The notes below the pieces were generated by a model. The model was not told the origin of the DNA. It was given only the letters and a program-made list of their open reading frames with translations, and made no database searches. A DNA stretch of 26,222 bases from a virus: positions 1 to 26,222 of IMG/VR virus record IMGVR_UViG_3300033571_007219; one strand, written 5' to 3'. Shown here piece after piece: positions 1 through 5,498 of this stretch (positions are counted from its first letter, which is position 1; every line of letters begins with the position of its first letter). The position numbers and the translations under genes were made by a program.

Positions 1-4
1 AGCC

Positions 5-325
5 GTGAGCGCAACTTGGCAATGGGCAAAGGCCAATCCAGATTCAGCAGCACGCCGCATCCGCGAATTGGAGCGCGAGAACGCCGCACTGCGGGAACTG
101 ACGAGCACGCTGGGCGCGCCTAACCATATCAACATCCCAGTCGAGAAATGGCGTGAACTGCGTGCGGACAAGGATCGGCTGGATTGGCTGGATCATAACG
201 CGATTCCGTGGAATTGGCTGTCGCCAGAAAAAATAGATGGGTTGGGCCCAATAGTGGTGACGTGGAAATCAAATCGAACACTCCGCGCCGCCATCGACGC
301 CGCCCGGAAGGAGGCGCAGTCGTGA
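5..325 (+). CDS. Hypothetical early phage protein with N-terminal coiled coil
   Basis: I do not recognise the family. The 106-aa product begins at a GTG only four bases into the window, so its ribosome binding site, and possibly a longer N-terminus, lie outside. Residues 14-36 (ARRIRELERENAALRELTS) have the heptad pattern of a short coiled coil. A Trp-rich, charged segment follows, and the C-terminus is Lys/Glu-rich. The stop overlaps the next GTG start (GTGA), so it is translationally coupled to the 82-aa gene behind it. Small proteins with such coils are common in early regions of temperate phages. No enzymatic motif is visible. Confidence 0.6.
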   Translation: MSATWQWAKANPDSAARRIRELERENAALRELTSTLGAPNHINIPVEKWRELRADKDRLDWLDHNAIPWNWLSPEKIDGLGPIVVTWKSNRTLRAAIDAARKEAQS

Positions 326-570
326 GCACGGAGATCAGCGACGGTTTCGGTAACAGCTGGACAAAGTGCAAACTCGCAGGCGATTGCGGGCTCCATATCG
401 TGCGCCCAGGAAAAGCTGACTGCTGGTGCTTCGACTGCGACGCAAGCAGGGCTCGTGTTGGCGAACTGATCGCGGACATTGATCAGCTGGAAGCACAGAT
501 CGCAACACTCGAGGAGCTCTGCACGCCTGAGCAGCTGCGCGAGGCTAGAAAGGCGGTCGCTAACAAATGA
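322..570 (+). CDS. Small cysteine-rich hypothetical protein
   Basis: An 82-aa protein of unknown function. I chose the GTG at 322 because it overlaps the upstream stop (GTGA) and has a strong Shine-Dalgarno, GGAAGGAGG, at 305-313; a longer reading frame starting at 208 would overlap the first gene heavily. Five cysteines sit in the N-terminal half (C16, C22, C34, C36, C39), the last three as CWCFDC, which could bind a metal. The second half (about residues 44-75) is an acidic amphipathic helix that looks like a coiled coil. A zinc-ribbon-like early regulator is possible, but nothing proves it. Confidence 0.6.
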   Translation: MSTEISDGFGNSWTKCKLAGDCGLHIVRPGKADCWCFDCDASRARVGELIADIDQLEAQIATLEELCTPEQLREARKAVANK

Positions 571-773
571 AAGCCACGCTTGAATTCCAGCTACCAGAGG
601 AACGCGAGGAACACATCCGCGCAGTGCACGCTGCTGACGCCTGGGCGCTGCTAGACGACATCGACCAGGAACTGCGACGGATCGTCAAATACGGAAGCGA
701 AATCACCCGAGACCAACTGGCGGACGAGATCCGCTCACAAATAAACGAACTATGCCAACGCATCACATCATAA
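567..773 (+). CDS. Small conserved-type phage protein (MKATLEFQLPEE start)
   Basis: A 68-aa acidic, helical protein. The opening MKATLEFxLPEE followed by a short helix and a 'DxDxxLRRIVKYG' segment matches a widespread class of small early phage proteins of unknown role; this is recalled from general familiarity, not searched. It starts with an ATGA overlap on the previous stop and overlaps the next gene by 22 bp. There are no membrane segments or catalytic motifs. It probably belongs to the same early operon. Confidence 0.6.
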   Translation: MKATLEFQLPEEREEHIRAVHAADAWALLDDIDQELRRIVKYGSEITRDQLADEIRSQINELCQRITS

Positions 774-940
774 TCGACGACCTGCAGGCCGAGATCGACC
801 GGCTGAAGCAGGAGAATCTGGATCTGCGAATAGCGAACGACCGACTGACCAGGACGAATGCGCAACTGGTGCGGCTCGCATCGGTGGCTGATCGCCACAT
901 CGCGGAACTTAAGGCCCAGCTGGGAGGCAGCGACCGATGA
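752..940 (+). CDS. Small coiled-coil hypothetical protein
   Basis: A 62-aa protein that is almost entirely a leucine-heptad coiled coil (residues 8-57, with repeats such as LQAEIDRLKQENLDLRIAN). It overlaps the previous gene by 22 bp and the next start by 4 bp (ATGA at 937-940). The start at 752 is the only plausible ATG before the coil. It may oligomerise or pair with the other short coiled-coil proteins nearby. Function unknown. Confidence 0.5.
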   Translation: MPTHHIIIDDLQAEIDRLKQENLDLRIANDRLTRTNAQLVRLASVADRHIAELKAQLGGSDR

Positions 941-1110
941 GCATCTCCAGCGCTATGATCCTATTAGGCGGCGGCGGTCTGCTGGCGCTCCTTTTAGGAA
1001 TTCACATTGGCATTGAGATCGGCCGAGATCGCGAATGGTTCAACTCCACCTTCACACGCAATGACACAAACGGAAAAACGAAACCTTCGCGCAAGCGACG
1101 CCGCGATTAA
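937..1110 (+). CDS. Small single-pass membrane protein
   Basis: A 57-aa reading frame that short-ORF cutoffs would miss. It has a good Shine-Dalgarno (GGGAGG, about 8 bases upstream of ATG 937) and an ATGA overlap with the preceding gene. Residues about 7-28 form one hydrophobic Gly/Leu-rich segment (MILLGGGGLLALLLGIHIGI), followed by a charged Lys/Arg-rich tail ending KRRRD, which predicts a cytoplasmic C-terminus. It overlaps the next gene by 50 bp in another frame. Its function cannot be told; early phage membrane peptides include superinfection-exclusion and host-inhibitor proteins. Confidence 0.55.
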   Translation: MSISSAMILLGGGGLLALLLGIHIGIEIGRDREWFNSTFTRNDTNGKTKPSRKRRRD

Positions 1111-1276
1111 CGAGATGGTGCTCGACGGCACCGATCCCAAGCTCGTCGCATACGCGCAGAACGTATCACTCGCTAAAGTCTATAAAAACATAACCAGGCT
1201 GCAGCTGCGCAAGATGTACGTCTCGCCGGTCGAGCGGACGCGGCTGATCGCGGCCAGAAAGGGTATCAACCTATGA
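1061..1276 (+). CDS. Small HTH-like protein, putative DNA-binding
   Basis: A 71-aa basic protein. I prefer the ATG at 1061 over a start at 1007, because the latter lies deep in the upstream membrane-protein gene and adds unrelated residues. Residues about 27-50 (DPKLVAYAQNVSLAKVYKNI) read as a helix-turn-helix in which a short helix, a turn and an 'SLAKVYKNITRL' recognition-like helix follow each other. The C-terminus is Arg/Lys-rich. The stop overlaps the next ATG by 4 bp. It could be a small transcription regulator; the HTH assignment is by eye. Confidence 0.5.
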   Translation: MTQTEKRNLRASDAAINEMVLDGTDPKLVAYAQNVSLAKVYKNITRLQLRKMYVSPVERTRLIAARKGINL

Positions 1277-1527
1277 GCATCAGCGAAACGATGCGCAGGA
1301 TCGAATTCCTATTCGACAAGCATGCGCCGCGGTATAGCACGCCGTTCGACGTTGGCGGAGCGATCAGATCCTGCGCGAAGGACCGAGGGCGGCGCTTTAT
1401 GAGTGCCTCACAAAAGGCCGAGGCACGCCGACTGCGCGTGGCCGGCTACTCCTATCGCGACATCGCAGCTGCAGTTAATGCGTCTGAATCCTGCGTTTAC
1501 CGTGCACTCACCGGATCCAAGCACTGA
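1273..1527 (+). CDS. Helix-turn-helix protein (resolvase-type HTH)
   Basis: An 84-aa protein whose C-terminal half (about residues 43-80) is a clear helix-turn-helix of the resolvase/transposase type: SASQKAEARRLRVAGYSYR then DIAAAVNASESCVYRAL. Families with this pattern bind DNA. The N-terminal 40 residues carry no recognised fold. It starts with a 4-bp ATGA overlap and ends inside the beginning of the resolvase gene (50-bp overlap). A small regulator of early or replication genes is a reasonable guess, without direct support. Confidence 0.6.
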   Translation: MSISETMRRIEFLFDKHAPRYSTPFDVGGAIRSCAKDRGRRFMSASQKAEARRLRVAGYSYRDIAAAVNASESCVYRALTGSKH

Positions 1528-1975
1528 GTTGTTTTTCTGGATTCCTGGGGATCCAAAAGGCCAGCCGAGGCCGCGGGCATTTGCTCGTCGCATGGGCGCT
1601 AAGTTCGTGGCGCGCATGTATGACAGCGACGCCGCTGACGTATGGAAAGCCGCGGTGGACGCGAAGCTGGTCGAGATCTCCAGGACGCATTCGCTCGATC
1701 CGTTTGCCGGTCGGTGCTCGGTGATCCTGCAGTTTTACTTTCAGCGGCCGAAATCTCACTTGCGCACAAGTGGGACGGTTAAGGACAGCGCACCTGGGCC
1801 GCACACGAGCAAGCCAGATCTGGACAACCTCGCCAAGCTGGTGCTGGACCGAATTACGCGCAACGGCCGATTCTGGGGCGACGACGCCCAGGTGGACATG
1901 CTCGCGATCGGCAAGGAGTGGGCCAAAGCTGGCGAGGCCGGCGGTGTGCTCGTGACTATTCGTCGGGGAACTTGA
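1478..1975 (+). CDS. rusA: RusA-family Holliday junction resolvase
   Basis: A 165-aa endodeoxyribonuclease that in this family resolves Holliday junctions and branched phage DNA before packaging, acting as a Mg-dependent dimer. The family signature is plain: an N-terminal 'PGDPKGQPRPR' strand (residues 23-33), KPDLDNLAK at 112-120 providing the acidic pair D114/D116 and the Lys, and WGDDAQVD at 133-140 providing D135/D136. These correspond to the catalytic Asp and Lys residues described for E. coli RusA. ATG 1478 was chosen because upstream in-frame codons lie inside the HTH gene and encode an unrelated Arg/His-rich stretch. Length is slightly above the family's usual 120-140 aa. Confidence 0.92.
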   Translation: MRLNPAFTVHSPDPSTELFFWIPGDPKGQPRPRAFARRMGAKFVARMYDSDAADVWKAAVDAKLVEISRTHSLDPFAGRCSVILQFYFQRPKSHLRTSGTVKDSAPGPHTSKPDLDNLAKLVLDRITRNGRFWGDDAQVDMLAIGKEWAKAGEAGGVLVTIRRGT

Positions 1976-2005
1976 CGAAAGCCTGATCAATTTTCTGGTT
2001 GAGGG

Positions 2006-2114
2006 CGGCGAGGTGAAATTCGCCGGTAATGACTAACAACCTATTTCCCCGGGCGTCTGTGCCTGCTCTGCGTGCGTAGCGCAAAGAGCAAATTTCACCG
2101 CAGGCGCGCCGGGG
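2006..2114 (+). promoter_or_regulatory. Structured, possibly pseudoknotted leader upstream of the initiator gene
   Basis: The 148 bp between rusA and the initiator gene contain nested complementary segments. P1 is a perfect 6-bp hairpin (2006-2011/2020-2025) with an 8-nt loop GGTGAAAT. P2 pairs CCCCGGGCG (2047-2055) with CGCCGGGG (2107-2114) with one bulged G. P3 pairs GCCTGC (2061-2066) with GCAGGC (2100-2105), and a small inner stem is 2069-2072/2080-2083. The P1 loop is complementary to 2092-2099 (ATTTCACC), which would make a pseudoknot. The last GGGG of P2 is 9 bases before ATG 2124 and is followed by TCTTTTATT, so P2 could act as a terminator or hide the ribosome binding site. All pairing was done by eye. 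Confidence 0.45.
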
Positions 2115-2123
2115 TCTTTTATT

Positions 2124-2936
2124 ATGAGAATCAGAACAATTAAGCCCGAGTTTTTCATGCACGATGGTCTGCATGATTTAGAAAAGGAATCAGCGCTGCC
2201 CGTCAGAATAGCATTCGTCGGCCTATGGTGCGCCGCAGATCGAGAGGGTCGATTCCGCTGGGAAGCGAGAAGGCTAAAAGCGCAAATCCTCCCTTACGAT
2301 GAATGCGACTTTTCACGCGTGCTCGACGCGTTGACCACGCGTGGATTTCTCGTTAAGTATCGCGTGAGGGACGCCTGGTTTGGGGCGATTCCGACATGGA
2401 AAAAGCACCAGATCATCAATAATAAGGAGAGGGCGAGCGAGTTACCGCAAATGCCTCCCACTGAAGACCTTGACGCGTTGACCACGCGTGAGGATCGCGT
2501 GCATCACGCGTGCCTTAAGGAAGGGAAGGGAAGGGAAGGGGAAGGGAACACTATTGCGCCGGCTGACGCCGTCGCGGCAGAAAGGCCAAAAGATCTGATC
2601 TTCGAGGCTCTATGTTCAGCCACCGGAACCGACGCCCGTAGCCTGACGAAATCTGGCCGCGGCGCGCTCAACGCAGCGCTTCGCGACATCCGCGCAGCCT
2701 CGCCCGGGGTAACGCCGGAAGAAATCACTAGACGCGCTAACCGCTACTCGCGCAAGTTTCCGAGCGCCGCCTTAACTGCGCCTGCTCTGGCGAAGCACTG
2801 GGCCGCATGCGTGGCTCCGCCGGCAGACGATTGGACACGCCAGCAGATCAAGAATGCGACCAAGGCCGAGCCGTTGGAGCCGGCTGACATCCTAGCCGAT
2901 CTGCCAGATGTGAAACGCCAGTTCGGGATCGCATGA
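2124..2936 (+). CDS. Phage replication initiator / replisome organizer protein
   Basis: A 270-aa protein. Residues 1-105 match the winged-helix N-terminus of phage replisome organizers: the opening MRIRTIKPEFF, then 'GLWCAADREGRF', 'RRLKAQILPYDE', 'VLDALTTRGFLVKY' and a 'WKKHQIINNK' end. In these proteins this domain binds the origin. A low-complexity linker (about 108-155, including KEGKGREGEGN) leads to a C-terminal helical domain (158-235, with ARSLTKSGRGALNAALRDIR and KFPSAALTAPALAKHW) of the type found in phage Rep proteins that recruit helicase or loader. It sits directly before the DnaB-type helicase gene with an ATGA overlap. Its own coding sequence carries phased repeats and a G-rich tract that look like the origin, as in lambda O. 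Confidence 0.82.
   Translation: MRIRTIKPEFFMHDGLHDLEKESALPVRIAFVGLWCAADREGRFRWEARRLKAQILPYDECDFSRVLDALTTRGFLVKYRVRDAWFGAIPTWKKHQIINNKERASELPQMPPTEDLDALTTREDRVHHACLKEGKGREGEGNTIAPADAVAAERPKDLIFEALCSATGTDARSLTKSGRGALNAALRDIRAASPGVTPEEITRRANRYSRKFPSAALTAPALAKHWAACVAPPADDWTRQQIKNATKAEPLEPADILADLPDVKRQFGIA
2315..2342 (+). repeat. Iteron cluster 1 (three ACGCGT at 11-bp spacing)
   Basis: ACGCGT occurs at 2315-2320, 2326-2331 and 2337-2342, exactly 11 bp apart, so all three face the same side of the helix. The first and third are extended to the palindrome CACGCGTG. The 19-bp unit GACGCGTTGACCACGCGTG (2325-2343) recurs exactly in cluster 2. The repeats lie inside the initiator gene (codons 64-73). 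Confidence 0.75.
2473..2511 (+). repeat. Iteron cluster 2 (ACGCGT at 11-bp spacing)
   Basis: ACGCGT occurs at 2473-2478, 2484-2489 and 2506-2511, with a one-base variant TCGCGT at 2495-2500 filling the gap, giving four units at exact 11-bp steps. Positions 2472-2490 repeat the 19-bp unit of cluster 1. The cluster lies in the linker-coding part of the initiator gene (codons 117-130), directly before the purine tract. Confidence 0.78.
2517..2548 (+). other. Homopurine, G-quadruplex-type tract next to the iterons
   Basis: A 32-base run without a pyrimidine on the + strand. It contains five G-tracts of 3-4 bases separated by AA (2523-2546), which satisfies the usual G-quadruplex pattern with 2-nt loops. 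It encodes the Lys/Gly/Glu-rich linker of the initiator protein. It sits 6 bases beyond the last iteron, the position held by the strand-asymmetric, easily melted region in the lambda origin. Together 2315-2548 is my candidate replication origin. Confidence 0.7.
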
Positions 2937-4309
2937 AACCAGATCCGACATTCGACCAGGACGCCGAGCGCGCACTGGTGGGCTGCGCCTTCATTGATCC
3001 TGCCGGCGTCGTCGGCATGGCTATGGGCTTCGAGTTGCGCGAGGAATCATTCGTCGATCCGATCGCGCAGTCCATCTGGGGCATCATCAGCAAGATGCTT
3101 CTGGCCGGCGAGCCGGTCGATGAAACGACCGTGTGGGTTAAGCTCAAGGCGGCGAAGGGCGACCGCGAAGCGACCCAGGCCATCCTCGAGGTAACGCACG
3201 ATAATGTGCTCGCGATAGCGCGCAATACCCCGACGACAGCGCGAGCAAAATTCTTCGCGACGCGGGTGCGGCACTGCGAGATCCTCCGCCAGTTAATGCG
3301 CGAGGCCGGCGCGATCACGACCAACATCCGCGAAGCCGGATCTGAACCGGCCGAGGATCTCGTGCGCGAAGCGGGCGCCAGGATCCTAGCGATCGAGGCG
3401 CAGCAGCGTAACGAATCCTGGGCGGAATCGCTCGTGAAAGCTGACGCCGAGATTACGGCACGCATCTCTGGTGAGCGCGACGGAATGCGCGAAGGCGCAC
3501 TGTCCTGGGGCTTTCAAGACATGGACCGGATCTTCGGCCTGATCCAGCGCGGCGAAATGGTCGTCGTCGCGGCGCGGCCGAGTGTTGGCAAGTCTTCTCT
3601 TGCCAGGCAGATCGCGTTACATGTCGCGCTAAAGCAAAACCAGCAGGTGCTATTCGCTTCGCTCGAGGTCATCGGCAGCACGCTGGCGCTGAACTTTGCG
3701 CAAACGATCGCAGGCATTTCGCTGCGAGCAATCACGCCGAAAACGCACCCGAAAGATGTGCAGGCTATTCGCGACGCAGCGCAGCGCATCTCCTCCGCTC
3801 CGCTCGAGGTCGTCGCCGCCGGGAATGTCAGCTTGGCAACCATGCAGGCACGCGCCGAGGTCTTGCGGGCTCGGCAGACGCCGCCGCGGCTAGTGGTCGT
3901 GGATTACATCGGGCTCATGCCTGACGCTACACCCGCCCGCGGCGAGAACAGAGCGCAAAGTGTGGGCCGCGTATCGCGTGCGTTAAAGCAGTTCGCGCTG
4001 CGCAATGATTGCGTCGTGATGGTGCTTGCCCAGCTAAACCGCGAGTCAGAGCGTGACGAGCGCGTGCCGCGAATCCACGATCTGCGCGAGTCCGGCGACA
4101 TTGAGCAGGACGCCGACAAGATCGTGCTGCTTCACCGGCCGGCTGAAGATCCGCTGACATCTGCGCCGCAAAGTCCTACGGCTGACGCTGACGAGCTACC
4201 GCGGTTTTATATTTCGGCAATACAGGCGAAAGGCCGAAACGATGGCACTGGATCTGTCGGGCTATATTTTAAGCGCTCAACTGCTACATTCTTTCCCGTA
4301 ACTAGGTAG
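2933..4309 (+). CDS. dnaB: DnaB-type replicative DNA helicase
   Basis: A 458-aa hexameric 5'-3' helicase. Residues 4-110 match the DnaB N-terminal domain (DPTFDQDAERALVGCAFIDP) and residues about 185-458 the RecA-like domain. Walker A is ARPSVGKSS (214-222), with Val where most homologues have Met. The H2 region is LFASLEV, Walker B is RLVVVDYIGLM (319-329), H3 is AQLNRESE (366-373), and DLRESGDIEQDADKIVLLHR (383-402) is the family signature that includes the arginine finger region. Length is normal for bacterial DnaB. It overlaps the initiator stop by 4 bp (ATGA), so the two are coupled and presumably partners at the origin. No separate DnaC-like loader is present in the window. Confidence 0.95.
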   Translation: MKPDPTFDQDAERALVGCAFIDPAGVVGMAMGFELREESFVDPIAQSIWGIISKMLLAGEPVDETTVWVKLKAAKGDREATQAILEVTHDNVLAIARNTPTTARAKFFATRVRHCEILRQLMREAGAITTNIREAGSEPAEDLVREAGARILAIEAQQRNESWAESLVKADAEITARISGERDGMREGALSWGFQDMDRIFGLIQRGEMVVVAARPSVGKSSLARQIALHVALKQNQQVLFASLEVIGSTLALNFAQTIAGISLRAITPKTHPKDVQAIRDAAQRISSAPLEVVAAGNVSLATMQARAEVLRARQTPPRLVVVDYIGLMPDATPARGENRAQSVGRVSRALKQFALRNDCVVMVLAQLNRESERDERVPRIHDLRESGDIEQDADKIVLLHRPAEDPLTSAPQSPTADADELPRFYISAIQAKGRNDGTGSVGLYFKRSTATFFPVTR

Positions 4310-4331
4310 CGCGTTCCCTCGCTTGCGCCGG

Positions 4332-4348
4332 CGTGGAATTATTCCACG
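4332..4348. repeat. Perfect 17-bp palindrome after the helicase gene
   Basis: CGTGGAAT-T-ATTCCACG is a perfect inverted repeat with a single central base, in the only gap (4310-4363) between helicase and packaging genes. There is no T-run behind it, so a rho-independent terminator is unlikely. It could be an operator for a dimeric repressor or a dyad element of packaging or replication. Confidence 0.6.
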
Positions 4349-4363
4349 GTGCTGCCTGAGATC

Positions 4364-4618
4364 ATGAGCAAGGCACACACACCTTACAAAACCGCGAGCG
4401 ATGTCCTGCTGCGCGTGCGAGTGGCAACCCATCAACTATCGGCAGCCAGGAAACAAGCTATCGCAGCTTACGACGAGGATCTGCGAGCGCTAAAGAATCT
4501 GGATCTTAAGCTGGCGACCGTCGAGACACTGCAACAGCCCGAGCTCTTCGACATCGACTCGAGTCTGACGCCGGAACTGATCCGCCTGCTCGATAGTCCG
4601 CTGGCAAAGTACCAGTGA
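4364..4618 (+). CDS. Hypothetical protein, start of the packaging operon
   Basis: An 84-aa protein (MSKAHTPYKTASDV start) that I do not recognise. I chose ATG 4364 over GTG 4349, which lies against the palindrome. Residues 10-55 are a long amphipathic helix rich in Ala, Arg and Lys; the C-terminus is acidic (ELFDIDSSLTPELIRLLDS). It directly follows the 17-bp palindrome and overlaps the next gene as GTGA, so it is likely the first gene of the packaging transcript. No catalytic motif is visible. Confidence 0.6.
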   Translation: MSKAHTPYKTASDVLLRVRVATHQLSAARKQAIAAYDEDLRALKNLDLKLATVETLQQPELFDIDSSLTPELIRLLDSPLAKYQ

Positions 4619-4998
4619 ACTTTGTGCCGCTGACGCCGAATCTGACCACGCACCCGTGGCAAGAGCTTGAGCGGCCAAAGCGCGCCGAGCTAGTCGGTGA
4701 AATCGCCGAGCGTCTGATTGAATGGTCAGAGCTCGAGGGCCGGCCGCGGGTCCACCGCTGGATCTCCCAGGTGGCGCGCATGGGCGGCGACCCGGAGAGC
4801 ACTGAGGCGATGTGGCTATATCTGCGACTATCGACCGGCGACCTGGGAGAACTGACGAGCTCTTTTACCGAGCTAGGGAAAAAGCGCAGCCGCACGAAGC
4901 AGGCCGAGCAGCAGGAAACCGAGCGGGCCATGGCAGTGATCGCACGACATTTCCCAGAGCTAGAGAAGGCACTTAACGATCTGAAGCGAGCCAAGTGA
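4615..4998 (+). CDS. Hypothetical protein preceding the small terminase
   Basis: A 127-aa protein that starts at GTG 4615 inside a GTGA overlap and ends in another GTGA overlap with the small terminase gene. Residues 18-45 (ELERPKRAELVGEIAERLIEW) and 55-85 are helical. The C-terminal third (KKRSRTKQAEQQETERAMAVI) is basic and looks like a helix able to bind nucleic acid or a partner. There is no known fold by eye. Strict coupling to the terminase genes suggests a packaging accessory or late regulator; this is inference from position only. Confidence 0.6.
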   Translation: MNFVPLTPNLTTHPWQELERPKRAELVGEIAERLIEWSELEGRPRVHRWISQVARMGGDPESTEAMWLYLRLSTGDLGELTSSFTELGKKRSRTKQAEQQETERAMAVIARHFPELEKALNDLKRAK

Positions 4999-5498
4999 GC
5001 GAGCACAAGACGCACACGGCGCTGGCACGAGCGCTGAACGTATCGGCGACCGCTATTCGGAACTGGCAGCGCGAATATGACGACGCGCCGAAAGCCTGGG
5101 TCGAGGCCGAGTGGCGCGATTTCATCGACCGTCACGGTCTCGGCCAGGCTGGCCCGCGCAAAAGCCGACGACGCGAGGAACTGCTGGTCGAGAAGCTCGC
5201 GAGCGAGGTGCGGCTTAACCAGATCAAGATTGCGCAAGCCGAGGCCAAGCTGATCCCGGCCGAGGATGTGGACAACTACCTGCTGTTTCTCGCCGCCCGG
5301 GTAAAATCAGCCATGTACCAGGGTTTTACCACCGAGCTACCGCCCAAGGTCGCCGGGCTCGATGTAAGCGACATCCGCCGGCTGGCCCGCGAGCACGCCG
5401 ATCTGGTGTGCGTCTCAATGCAGAACGCGCTCGAGGACTGGAAGACCGAGCAGAACGCACGGCGCAAGGCTGCCGCGCAGGAGGCCAAGAGCGCATGA
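4995..5498 (+). CDS. Terminase small subunit (Nu1/HTH type)
   Basis: A 167-aa protein directly upstream of the GpA-type large terminase, where the DNA-recognition subunit belongs. Residues 6-27 (THTALARALNVSATAIRNWQ) form a clear helix-turn-helix, as in Nu1-like small subunits that bind the packaging site. A basic patch follows (KSRRREELL, about 56-64), then a long helix (LASEVRLNQIKIAQAEAKL) and an 'LIPAEDVDNYLLFLAARVKS' segment typical of phage small terminases. The C-terminus is Arg/Ala-rich and would contact the large subunit. The GTG start overlaps the upstream stop. The family call rests on architecture and position. Confidence 0.82.
   Translation: MSEHKTHTALARALNVSATAIRNWQREYDDAPKAWVEAEWRDFIDRHGLGQAGPRKSRRREELLVEKLASEVRLNQIKIAQAEAKLIPAEDVDNYLLFLAARVKSAMYQGFTTELPPKVAGLDVSDIRRLAREHADLVCVSMQNALEDWKTEQNARRKAAAQEAKSA

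Noticed and set aside
129-479. Long minus-strand reading frames opposite the early genes, and similar ones across the window (for example 2848-3465, 4506-5237, 13594-14193)
   Set aside because: They mirror GC-rich coding sequence of convincing + strand genes, are rich in Arg/Ser/Ala, and show no protein-like pattern or start signals.
1403-1477. Longer RusA start upstream of ATG 1478
   Set aside because: The extra residues are Arg/His/Pro-rich and lie inside the HTH gene; the conserved RusA fold begins well after ATG 1478.
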